NCBI GenBank assembly: GCA_921293015.1
Contig: OV121086.1
Span: forward strand, 49,086,600 to 49,150,599
Length of the DNA: 64,000 nucleotides
Reading direction: 5' to 3'
From: Phorcus lineatus
Lineage: Eukaryota > Mollusca > Gastropoda > Trochida > Trochidae
In this document: positions 13,561-24,740 of the stretch, in pieces
Numbering within the stretch: position 1 is the stretch's first letter
How the letters are laid out: every line of letters starts with the position of its first letter
Position numbers and translations under genes: made by a program
The notes under the pieces: generated by a model
Seen by the model: the letters and a program-made list of their open reading frames with translations, nothing else
Database searches by the model: none
Told to the model about the DNA's origin: nothing

Positions 13561-15439
13561 TGAAAACCGCAAAATTTTACAAAAATATTGTCAAAAGTGT
13601 TTATCACAACTTACCTCCATGTAATAATTTGTTTCCCTACCAAATTTGATCAAAATCAGATAACTAACCTATAAACATCTCAGTTTTCCAGTCGACTGTA
13701 AATATTTTATTTTAGTTCCGATTTTTTCACATAACTAAGAGCAACAGTTTTTGTTTTAATTGTCATATCTACTATCTCTACTCTACTCTCTGTAAAGGAG
13801 AGTCGTGACACCCCTTATTCACACAAGTCGAATAATGAAAGCAGTCCTATAAAAAAGAATTTAGAAACACAAAGAACGAATGCTTTAATCTGTCACTATC
13901 CATCCATTACCTCATAGAAACCTCACAAGGGTCACTCGGCCTCCGTAGTAGTCTAGAAAGTAGATGTTCTTGATAATGAACTTGAGAACTGAAGTCCCGT
14001 AAATATGACAATATCCGGCTCATGCTTTGCAATGAGATATCTGTTCCTCCATAATTGTCCCCAGTGTCAAGACTTTTGTTAATAATCGCGAAGCAGAGAA
14101 AATGTTTGGTATTTTTGACTATATAGCATTATATAGCACCGACATTCTCAATTTATTGGCTATGGTTCAAATCAGACTTGAATTAAATCATGGTGTGGTC
14201 ATGGGGTGATTGGAACTGGTAACCGAGAGGACACATGGAATCATTTTGACTTACTTGAATTTCTTTTGAAATGAGGTGGGAAAAATTAACTACTCATTAA
14301 TGAGTAAAGCCAACATTCGGGATAATATTCTTCATTATGAACATAAACAATACAGAAAATATTTTCATAATAAATATGTTATTATCCAGAGTAGTTTTTT
14401 TCTATTCATTCCCCTTTTAAATCAATAAAAAGCCATAACTACATATAAAACTCGGATATTTTGACAACCTTCGAAGAGCACAGGTCATTGGTTTTTGACA
14501 GGATCACAAATACAGTGCTTTGATTCACCGAGCTACTCAATGAATTAAAAATTGAAAGCGATGATACAACCAGAGGAACATCGATTATCAATGAAAGTAT
14601 GATCAGAACCGCAATTTGATAATGTCGTAATATAATGTCAATGTCAACATTGGTGAGGGGATGATGAATATATGAAACTTGACCATGATGTATAAGTTAC
14701 AAAATGAATGGACTGATTCATAAAGGGGAAGATTCTTACTGTGTTTAATGTGTGAGACAGGCTGAAAGTTTTGTAACTCCAGGTCAGTACTGTAAACCAA
14801 GAAACACATTAGTCTAAGAGAGATGAGTGCAAATGAGCTCTGTTTTGTTGAAACAGACAAATGTTTCTTCAGAAATAATTCCTCAATTATAATCAAAGGA
14901 ATATATTTCAACAGAACAATGGTGTTACGACCATAAGACTAATCTTTGGATATTTCTGTGCCACAAACAAGGCAGACATTAGCTATGTTTAGGTCGTCAT
15001 TGGACCTACATGTCGGTAAGGGATAGTGCAACACTTAGATTGGCCTTGTATTCGCTACAGTGCTGTGAGGTGAAGTCGACTGTGGTAAATGACGTTGCTG
15101 ACAAAGTATATACTTACCATTACAACACTCGAGATCTGGTGACGAACTGATCGAATCAGCTGTCTGGATCAAGGTGTTGACCTGCACATAAACCTCCTAA
15201 TGCCCTTAAAATAGTAAAGACAAGGAATATACCATCCCTACATTTAATTTCACTTCTATATTCCAAAGCATTGATATTTAAGATAAGTTCAAGATTTGTA
15301 TTGACAAAGTTTTGATATCCTTGTCATGTTCCTTTGGCGCCGCTAACGTCAAAGATATTTCCAAAGAAATGCTAAATTATAACTCATTCTTTCGCTCATG
15401 TCCCTCTGTGAAATTAATTAATTAATGATTCCATCAACA
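13561..15439. other. No gene; contains repeat segments shared with 21.6 and 23.2 kb
   Basis: ATGACAATATCCGGCTCATG near 14006 recurs near 19607 and 21596. CAACAGAACAATGGTGTTAC near 14909 recurs with changes near 23244, and TAGCTATGTTTAGGTCGTC resembles TTTGCTTAGGTCTT. The 102-codon - strand frame at 14603-14911 has no family signature. Confidence 0.55.
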
Positions 15440-16310
15440 TGTCTTTTCAGAGTAGTATTGTAAGGAGGAACCATGCTATTCAAACTTAAATGGGGGGAAC
15501 GCAATTATTGAATGAATTATGAACATATGAATAGAATATGATATGAATTATACATATTTTAGATGGAGCAAACTTTGGTAAGCATTTGACAATAGACCTT
15601 GTCGTGAAAATCTTCCAGTCTCCACTGCGTCCTAGGAACCAAATGTTCGAAGAGTCTTGTTTAAATCACATTAGTAGTAAGCAGTATCATCAGAAGTAAA
15701 AATGACGCCAAGCAAGCTCCAAAACGACTGAAGTCAGCTCTGGTGTCACTGATGTACCTTCTTGGTGTCAAATAATGTGATGAGTTTTCTGTACCACCTT
15801 GTGAAGTTATCCTTTTAGGACCATGGCCTAGATTATCGTACCCCTAAAACAGTTGATAGTTTTGTATATTGTTTGCTCCTACGTTTGCCAAAGCGCAAAG
15901 AGAGCTTCAAAAATACAGCCCCTTGATTTAATATATATTAAATTCTCAATTGACATTTCACGTCAAAATTACTTCAAATGTTTTATTGTCAAATATATAT
16001 TTTAGGCTTAGCTAAAGCATATTGATATGTTTTATTAATTAAACTGCCTACTAACCAACTTAAAATATCATAAAAGAATTGCGTATTTATTTCTACCAAA
16101 TTAGTATTGTAAGGGGGAAACATCTTCTTCGACCTTATTTTAGGAAAAGGCAATTATTAAATGTATTATGAATAGATGAATATAAAATGATATAAGTTAT
16201 ATTTATTTTAAACAAGCACAATTTGGTAAAGATCCTGCTGCTACGAAAGCTCTTGCTAATCAGTAAACAGCTCGACATGCTTTAGGACTTGTAATGGTGG
16301 AGATTAAAAA
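15440..16310. repeat. Two adjacent partial copies of the low-copy repeat
   Basis: AGTAGTATTGTAAGGAGGAA (15451) and TTAGTATTGTAAGGGGGAA (16104) head similar stretches, both reaching CAAACTTTGGTAA/CAATTTGGTAA. The second runs on to GACATGCTTTAGGACTTG. 15983-16300 also follows 8484-8770 collinearly (TAGGCTTAGCTAAAG against TAGGCTTAACTAAAG). Between them, near 15728, lies GAAGTCAGCTCTGGTGTCAC. Confidence 0.65.
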
Positions 16311-17440
16311 ATATAATTAAAGGACCTTAAATTTCCTAACTCGTAATAAGCCATTTGCCCTTTTGTGACTTTTTTCCTGTTTGGATTTGAAGTTAATGAA
16401 ATATCTGTTGTGTTATACACTGTAATGATACCAAAAAGTCATTTATTAATGCCAAACTATACATTACACATTACACAATACACCATTATTATTTCAATTC
16501 AGTTTTTAGTTTTTTGATTATGCATTCTCATATTTCAAAATTCTCGAATCTTTATGAGGTACAAGCTTGTCAGTTCGAACGTTTCAAGTTACAATGAATC
16601 CATAATAATTTATCATCATTCAACTGATAATTCATAAACCGGTGGCTTAATCAAACAGACCTTATCAAACTAGTGCTCTCAAAGCGACCAATCATTTCAT
16701 TTAATTCCATCATTATCTGCTATGAAATTCTAAAAAATGGTTTTGTTTTATTTCATCTTTTCTCTGCTTACTAACTTCTTCAAACTTTTTATCCATTTTT
16801 CTATTTTGATGTTAATCTTACAGTAATATCATTTAAAGTTAAAGTAGTCTTACCTATGCTACAATATGACTACCGTCCATATAGTTTGTTTTTATTTGTT
16901 TAAAGCCGATAATATCATTAAAATGTTTCATGTCCATTATGCAGATTTAAACATTTTAACCAGCATTTCCAATACATTTTCCAAAACATTCTCGAAGTAT
17001 GAGCTTCCAAGTTGTTGTTGAAACTGGTTGAATTGATACTTCATTAAATATCTGTGGATGTATTAGATGTTACAAGTTACCTTTAAGGAAAATAACCATT
17101 GATTTGAACATATTCTATTCACAGAAGTGAAATGGATTAGGCACAAGTTGTCCAACTTATCAAGCCCTCTCCATAATAGTTGCATTTCACACTTGCATTA
17201 TTTATACAGTCAGATTAAACACAATCATACACAATATAATACAAAACATACCGAAAATACAGAGAGAATAAGGGAATTTTGGTTAAAAGGCACACCTAAA
17301 TCTCTATGTTGAATATACACATGTACATAGTTGACTATAGATTCGTTTTCATAAAGTAAAAGATCTGCATGGCCATAACCTTAACCATTCGTATAGATAG
17401 CCCTTCCATACATACTCAGAAAAGTTTGACCTTGTAATCA
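16311..17440. other. No gene recognised
   Basis: AT-rich DNA. 16350-16400 resembles 7600-7660. The 61-codon frame at 17127-17312 has no motif. Confidence 0.5.
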
Positions 17441-17739
17441 TGAAAAACACTCCAGGCTACAGGCTCTAGGAATCAAATGATTGATCAGTGTCAGTAGAAT
17501 CACCGCACTTGCTTCAGCTGTAACAATGACTCAATCAAGCTCAAATCGATGGAGTCAGCTCTAGTGTCACAAATGCATCTAATCGGTTTCAAATACTATG
17601 ATGAATGGTCTATACAACTTCTTGCAGTTATCATATCAGTTGTATGCATATATATATATATATTGAAATACTCTGATATGTATGACGCATACAGTAATTC
17701 TATGATAGGGTGAAGATGATAAAAAAGGGAGGGGTCACA

Positions 17740-17845
17740 CTCCAGGGTCGTCCAGTTACCGGTCGCTGGGGGGGGGGGGGGGGGGGGGGGGGGTGTTGAT
17801 ATGGGGCGACTCGAACCTCCTGAACCTCTGAATCCGCCACGATCT
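17740..17845. repeat. Poly-G tract with hAT-like end fragment
   Basis: A run of 26 G (17768-17793) is followed by CGACTCGAACCTCC and AATCCGCCAC, which resembles the inner part of the inverted repeat around the poly-G tract at 37.1 kb. It is likely a decayed relative. A short TA run lies just before, at about 17650-17664. Confidence 0.55.
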
Positions 17846-17904
17846 GAGTTAGTTATTGCTTATATGAAAGAATAAATAAATATATATATATATTACAATT
17901 TAGG

Positions 17905-18335
17905 CACAGTTTGGTAAGGTTTATGCTACAGAATCGTTTTGATTCAGTCTATAGTTAGGTCGACATACTGTAGAACTAACTGACCACCTGGGGCAATAAC
18001 AGGTTATGTTTATCTAGCTGATCGATGTTAGCCAGGCACACATACATGGTATAAAGACTTCCCGACAATTCATTAGTGGGGAATTGATATTTGTCAGATT
18101 GCCCACTCACTTTATCAATAAATATGGATTTTTGTAATAATACTGTCTTATTATTTAAACGGGATGAATCTATTCTCATCATATTTGAAAATATGCACAA
18201 CTGCACCATAAGATTTGAACATGGTATTTTTTTCCGTTCATCTTCAGTCTTGTTATCTACGCCCTCGTCAGAGAACACTTTCTTGAAAATGTCTATACAA
18301 TCCAAAGAAATACCGCACTAGGCATATTTTATAAG
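17905..18335. repeat. Low-copy repeat copy
   Basis: Follows 8705-9160 loosely over its whole length: TTATCTAGCTGATCGATG, GACAATTCATTAGTGGGG, TTATTTAAACGGGATGAATC and CTTCAGTCTTGTTATCTACG. The 109-codon - strand frame here shares NIDQLDKHNLLL with the frame at 19765-20118. The rest of these frames is not shared, so coding is doubtful. Confidence 0.7.
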
Positions 18336-19940
18336 ATGTGACTACGTGTAACTTGTCATGTCAATATGAAAAACTTGAGATAGCGTTTGTCCATCAGACA
18401 AGGACTTGTTTCCAAAGTACTCCATCTTTAGTGTATATAAAAATATATGTGTATAAATGTGTTACTGTGAACAAAATAAAATACAAGGACTGACGCATAA
18501 AATCAACCTAAACATCATGTGACTATATTTCCCCAAACACTCATTGTGGGTAAAGGTCTTGAGACCAGAAGAGATATGTCTGTAATTACGGTTTCATTGA
18601 AATATTTATACAAGATATTCTGTCAATTCATCACTATAACATAATTAAGAATCATTATAAAGGTTCTCATAGATTATTCTCATAGGTATTTTCTTCTTTT
18701 CTTTGTTTGCCTCTTAAATGACTTTTTTTATTTCGTATGCAACTATTTGATCAAAAGAAAAAGATACATTTAGAAGTAGAATGTCAACAACGTAGAAACA
18801 CGTACACAGTGATTAATTCTCATTGCTTTACCTTTTAAATTCTTCTTGATAAAATGGGATTTTCAATGACATTATATCGTCTAATTCATCACTCATGGAA
18901 TCAGCCTTTTGCAATTTCTTAAAATATTTTCTTTTGATTTGAAGTTAATGACTCATTTCAAGCACTAATTATTGACAAATCAAAATTGTTAGGACAGAAA
19001 TTAATCAGATATTTTTATGAAGTAAGCCTTTGAGCAAGTACTAGTACCTTCATATAGCGCCATATAAATGTCCTCATTATTATTATTAAAACAGAAGAAA
19101 AATCTCGTTAAATATTGTTTTCGAGTCTTATTATCCTTTTATGAAAAAACCTTTATGAAGAAACTCAAATAATAACCAATCATCAATCTCAAAGAATAAG
19201 CAAGTTTGATTTCCTTCATTTATATTAAAACACCTGAAGTTTTAACACACGTTAAAAATTAACTCTTGTATATTTGATCACTTGAAATCTTAATTGGAAT
19301 CAGAAAAAAAGCATGTTTTACCAATTTCATTAAAACATAAGAAACCGTCACACATAAAAATGGTAGATCCCACCCGATTTTGAAGATATTTTGTCTTGAA
19401 TGAGTGTTGTATCGACTTGCGATATCTAGAGTAACAAAGGAGATATGTATCAATACATATGAAAACAATATTTCATGTTTTCATGGAAAATTAATAAAAA
19501 TGACATTCGCCATTAAAAACATTTTTTGGAGGATGCGGCAAGTGGATTAGGTTAAATTTTATTTTGCATCAGGTATATCAGGTTGTCTACTGGTGATTAC
19601 CATGATATGACAATATCCGGATCATGCTTGATACGAGTTTTCTGTTGCTGTGTAAGTGTCTCCAATGTCCAGCTTATATTGATGAGTGAATCAATGTTAA
19701 TGCTTGGTATATTCGACTGTCTCTCACTAACAAAGGTTAGAAAACAGTGACTTCGTGAGTGAAATCAAGAAAAATCATGTATGCATTCATGGCCTTTTTT
19801 TAACGTATAAGCTTGACAAACATACGTGATATGTATTCGAGGTATTAAGCAGTTAGAGCGGAAAATATGTACTTTAAATGACATTGGCAATGGGCCATTA
19901 TCACATGCATGAAAAATATCAGAGAAAATGTTTTTTTTAA
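18336..19940. other. No gene; part of the ~9.1-kb duplication
   Basis: 18450-18970 corresponds to 9400-9920 and 19560-19680 to about 10310-10430, each about 9.05-9.26 kb apart. No supported exon. Confidence 0.5.
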
Positions 19941-19944
19941 AAAG

Positions 19945-20200
19945 GAACATTTTGGTAAATATCCCGATGCTACTAAATCTCTTGGAATCAGCAACCAGCT
20001 GGACATGCTGTAGGACTTGATGGTGTACAACCAGCACCTGACTCAATAACAGATTGTGTTTATCTAGCTGGTCGATATTAGCAGGACAAACAGTACCGAT
20101 GTATGTCTTCCTGACCATTCACTCATGTGAACTGATGGTCAAAACACTTCTCCATGTTTGTCTCTCACATAGTCCATCAATCAGGTGTTGCGTAGTTTAA
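19945..20200. repeat. Low-copy repeat, copy nearly identical to 8.7 kb
   Basis: Begins GGTAAATATCCCGATGCTAC and ends beyond CTCTCACATAGTCCATCAAT. Over the first ~190 bp it differs from the 8705 copy at only about one base in ten, much less than neighbouring duplicated DNA does. The last 60 bp match 6400-6460. Confidence 0.8.
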
Positions 20201-20917
20201 AAAACCTTGTGATTGAAATTACGAATATATAATCACGTTTGTTATTCAAACATAACAGAGATTTAAACATACATGTTTGGACTTACATGTTAAAAACCAA
20301 GCAGAATAAACATTCTATATAAACAAAATTATTTCAAAAAGCCCGTATTGACTTCATGCCATTAAAGCTACTTACATTTTCTTTTACGCTATTGTCATCT
20401 CAAACATTAAATTAACGTCAAGTTATTAATGTTTTTTATTTTTCTAATTTGAACTCAATTATATATTTCAAACTTATCTCACTCCCTCTTTTAAATCTGG
20501 TTTCGGTTCACAATACTATAAGCAACTCATGAAAGTCAAGCACAAATGGAAAGAACCAGCAATTATTGAATCCGTTCAATGTGTAAGATTTTTATTAAGA
20601 TATTCAAACTTTTAAAAAATTCGCATTATCTTATTTGCTAAAATTTACAATGAATTTGAAGATAGATTATCAAAACAGAATCAATGAAATTAGAAGTAGA
20701 TCTGGTCAAATTGAAGATATTGAATTTGAGATTAGCTATATATAAAACTTGATGAGAAATGACTTCTTTTGAAATCTTTCTTTTTTTTATACATATGTAT
20801 GTGATATAACAACCATAGCGGAAAACACAGTTGATTTCTTCCCAACTGACTTTGACATTACGAAAATATCTTGTTGTGTTCAAGTTGTTTTATACACAAT
20901 AACAAAAAGGGGTTATA

Positions 20918-21394
20918 TTAAAGGACCACAGAGTATGTTGTTGGAGTCAAATATGTCAAAGTTCATAAATGGTTTTTATTCAATCGAGAAGTAGTGTTTG
21001 TTTCAGAAAAACAGTGTCCTAATGTTTATCACTACTGTATAGTGACGATAAACGGGTTCGTTTCGTGATTTGTGTTCGAAAACCGAACAGGAGCGCGCCA
21101 ATGAATGAAACGTAATTTCGGAAACTTATTTTCAGCAGACACAAAGACAAACATAGGTTGATAGTGTTAAGTAGGTTATTTAACTAATTAACACGTTAAC
21201 TGGGCACTTAATTTCGAATTCTTTTTAATTTTAGAGCAATTTCTCGATTATCAGTGAAAGCAAGAGAATATCATAATTTTGGCATTTAAGAGAGGGTTGC
21301 AATTTTAACTTAACTCAGGTTATGAGGTATTTTGGCTCTTACTAAAGCCAAATTTAAAAAACCTTGAAATCAAACATACTCTGTGTCACTTTAA
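20918..21394. mobile_element. TTAA-flanked MITE, 477 bp
   Basis: TTAA at 20918-20921 and 21391-21394 borders inverted ends that share CACAGAGTATGTT (15 of 19 positions match). There is no transposase frame. An internal palindrome-like GGGTTCG...CGAAAACCGAAC lies near 21055-21090. TTAA target sites suggest a piggyBac-type origin; the end bases are not the classic CCC, so the family is uncertain. Confidence 0.65.
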
Positions 21395-23980
21395 TCTTGA
21401 TTCTGTCTTTGCATCTGCAACCACAACATTAAAACACAGTATCCGTGAAATACTAAGCTCAAATGCAAGTTGTCACCGGTATATCTTCAGCATTTAATTA
21501 GCTAGAGAAACCATACGATGCTCACTTCAACTTCTCACTCGTCTTTAAAATAGAGTGTAGTGATATTATGATTGCTATTTGAAGTACACTAAATATGCCA
21601 ATATCCGGTTTATGCTTGACAACGCGATTTCTGTTGCTGTGTTATTATCCCTATTGTCCAGACGTTCGATCATAACCATGAACCATTGTTACTACGTGGC
21701 ATATTCTACTATCTTAGAGGTTATGTAACATGGAAACAGTTGGCTCTGGTTCAAATATGACTTACGATTCATATCACCTAAAGAGACGTTATCATCCATG
21801 CTTTATCGGATTAGTTTTGAAATGAAATAAGCAGTGGCGTAAATGTACTTAGGTTGCTAATGTTGCAGTTGACACGACCACCATAACGCTGAGATATTGT
21901 CAGCATGAAGAGTTAGTACTCGGAGTCCTCTTCTTGGTCACGTATTATCGGATCTGTCATGGTCCTTTTTGGCCAGTCCAACAACTGTGTGGGATAAATT
22001 GTTTAGATGCACAGTATGCTCAGACTTCTAATTAAACCTTATTACATAGGGGGCTACTTGATTAGTAAATCATGAAGTACATACACATACACTGGGATAT
22101 TTCCTCGAGTTTCTTTAGAATTTGAAACAATCGTCTGGGGCGTGTCTTCAAACACAGTAAAACCTTGAAATGACTCACTGTTTTTAAAAACAATAAATTC
22201 ATTATTACATAAATACACGTCTACAACATTATAAAAGTAAACTATGTGTGTACAGAACAATTAAATACAAATACAAATGATTTATGATAAGACTAATCAA
22301 CAATGCCTTCAAATGCCAAAGCAAGGTTTTTCATACTCGTTGCGTTGATGAATAGCTTCAATTTTCGTTGTTGTGTTTTTTTTACGAGTTATCGTCAAAT
22401 CTAAATCATCCTATATATCTTGAGTACCATGTTTCAACTGTTTGTTTCCACAAAAAATACCCCTCGATGACACATCTATACATGAAACACAAACGTTCAA
22501 AGCAGAGACAACAGAAGTCATTCTCATTCTTCCGTCACCGAGGAGGGTAAAGACAAAATTAAATGTGAACAGTTTTAACATATCTCTGTAATTCCAGGTA
22601 AAAGACACTGATGTCTTCACCGATTCTGACCTTGGTTGAGACTTGATAAATCGGGAACAGACCCTATCTCATTATAGAGGCCATACACATTTTGACACTC
22701 TCCCTAATCTTTTCTCGCCTAACTGAATGTAATTATCGTAGATATGCAAAAGAACTGACTGAAAATGGTTAAGAATAGTTATGTCTTCCAGCCAAACACA
22801 CCGATCGACATAACACCCATTCTTCAAACTCTTATTGGATTCAATTAAAACATCGACTTCATGATAAACTTCTTTGTCTTTCATACCAATGCTACTCTCA
22901 AACAGCTCATCATTACCGTCAAATAACAATTATAAATCAAAACTTTATTGCTTTCAAACTCTACATCTAAATCCTTTTTCCCCACTAAACTTTCAAATCT
23001 TTAATCCTCATTGCGTTTACAATTATCGTTTTCAGTATAAACTATACCTACTTTTTCATTAGAACAGATATACCTTGTGATGGCTTGTTCTATTTATGTC
23101 ACACTACTCGAAAAGTGATACCGAAGAGTTGCTCTGGAATCGTTTGAACTAAGATAGCATTCTGCAAGTTGGGCATGTCTTGTATACTATAAATATATAT
23201 TTCTCAGAAGAAATTAATGAACTATCATCAAAAGAAAATGTTTCAACAGAGAAATGGTGTTGCAATCACACGACTTATCTTAAAATGATAACTTCCCATA
23301 AGAGCAAATGTCCATCTAAACAAGCTAGCTCAATTAACATTGTGAGTGTTTGTATTCTTCATACAGAAGCAGACATGTTATTTGCTTAGGTCTTAAATAG
23401 AGATCCATGTCGACAGGCGTTCATCAATTGAGACCGGCATTGTACTTATTCGCCACCTGCGCCATGACAACATTAGGGCTGTTTGAAATTTAGTTCCTTT
23501 TATGGAACATTGGATATGGCGACACTGACGATTACTGGTGTTCAAGTAAGCTGTCTTGTTCAAGGTCGTCAGGCTGCTGTGATGGTGTATCGATACTCTT
23601 CTCTAATACTGAGGAATTGGATATTCAGAAGACGATGCCACCCTTCCTTATCAATTCTTTCTTCCAGACTATCAATACAGCACTAACTTAGTTGTGTGGT
23701 TTCCATTAATAATGGATCGATTTCAATCATCCATCTTCAATGTCTCGGTCAAAACCCGCTGTACATCTAAGAATTCATAAACCGATAGTTTTATCACGTG
23801 TAAATATCAGTCATTCATTTAATGTCATCCAATTATTTTTATCTTAAAAGAATAGATATTCGTTTTCTTCTTCTTTGATCAGCTGCGTCTTTACACTTCG
23901 TGTATGCTGCTTGGTGCTTTAAAACTAAGGTAACATCTTAAAGGCCCTGTAGTAAATACGATGTAGTCTTAAATAATGTG
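21395..23980. other. No gene; partial further copies of duplicated segments
   Basis: ATGCCAATATCCGGTTTATG near 21595 and the next ~60 bp match 14006 and 19607. 23240-23420 follows 14905-15010. Short frames in this stretch carry no recognisable domain. Confidence 0.5.
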
Positions 23981-23981
23981 A

Positions 23982-24120
23982 GTCGAGGTGATTTGGGGTT
24001 TACCGCCGCTTTCAAGAATATTTCACTTATCACGGCTGCTAGGGACAAAGTTCGCAACACATCGTGGCTAGGCGTTGCGTTGAAACCTGTGAGCATCGGC
24101 TGGAACTAAAAGCCGGCTAT
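23982..24120. repeat. SINE-like interspersed repeat, copy 2
   Basis: GGGTTTACCGCCGCTTTCAA and AATATTTCACTTATCACGGC open a copy shared with 59.8 kb and, more loosely, 9.2 kb. It ends near GGCTGGAACTAAAAGCCGGC, about 540 bp before USP-A exon 2. Confidence 0.65.
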
Positions 24121-24659
24121 TTGGACAGTGTCTAATATATATCAATACTATGTAACCTAGTAAACTGGCTAAACAGTTATGAAGAAAAAGAGAATAGTAA
24201 ACGACGCCCTTTTAATAACATTTTAATGAAAGGAGTGGTTTGTTTCATATTTAACGAGAGAAAGCGAACTTAGCAATCACTGAAATAAAGTTTAAAGAAT
24301 TGCATGAAATTTGCTTACATGAGCATTGCGGCTGCGTCGTATAATGTCAAGCGATTGTTAACTGATCCTTTAACTTTATGTATGTAATATTCTAAAAGTA
24401 GTAATACACTTATATCCCCTGCTATTAATAATTTTAAAAATAAATTATAAATATTTAGTTTCTAAAATATCAAAAAACTTACATAATATATAATCATATA
24501 ACTATAACTTAAATAAGTTACCTTTAGTGTTATATACTATTATCCTATGTTATAATTAATATGCCGTATTAAGGTTTGACTTTATAGTGTGCAACTGTGC
24601 TGTCAAAGCATGACAAATGTGTGTCTGTACCACTAGCACTTTTATTCTTTTCATTTCAG

Positions 24660-24740
24660 GGTATGTTAAACACGTGCATCGAGAGAATGATCACGTCATC
24701 ATCGTGTACTCGCCAGAGTACTCCTTCGTATCCACTGCAC
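24660..24740 (+). CDS. USP-A exon 2
   Basis: 81 nt between acceptor TTTCAG and donor GTAAGT. It opens with two bases completing a codon begun in exon 1 and ends with one base of a Pro codon (phase 1 at both sides). It is two codons shorter than the equivalent exon in USP-B and USP-C; the missing residues fall at the end, in the loop after PEY. Confidence 0.88.

Noticed and set aside
17795..17845. tRNA-like B-box (GGTTCGAGTC on the - strand)
   Set aside because: No cloverleaf or A-box around it; better explained as part of the poly-G element relative.
17976..20118. Two - strand frames sharing NIDQLDKHNLLL
   Set aside because: They lie in copies of the low-copy repeat; a third copy (8.8 kb) has stops there and the rest of the frames is unrelated. 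Not called as genes.
23483..23686. Frame beginning MATLTITGVQ followed by GTAAGC, as a possible USP-A exon 1
   Set aside because: It lacks the beta-1/MDGS motif, and ending at that donor would give the wrong phase (0 instead of 1).
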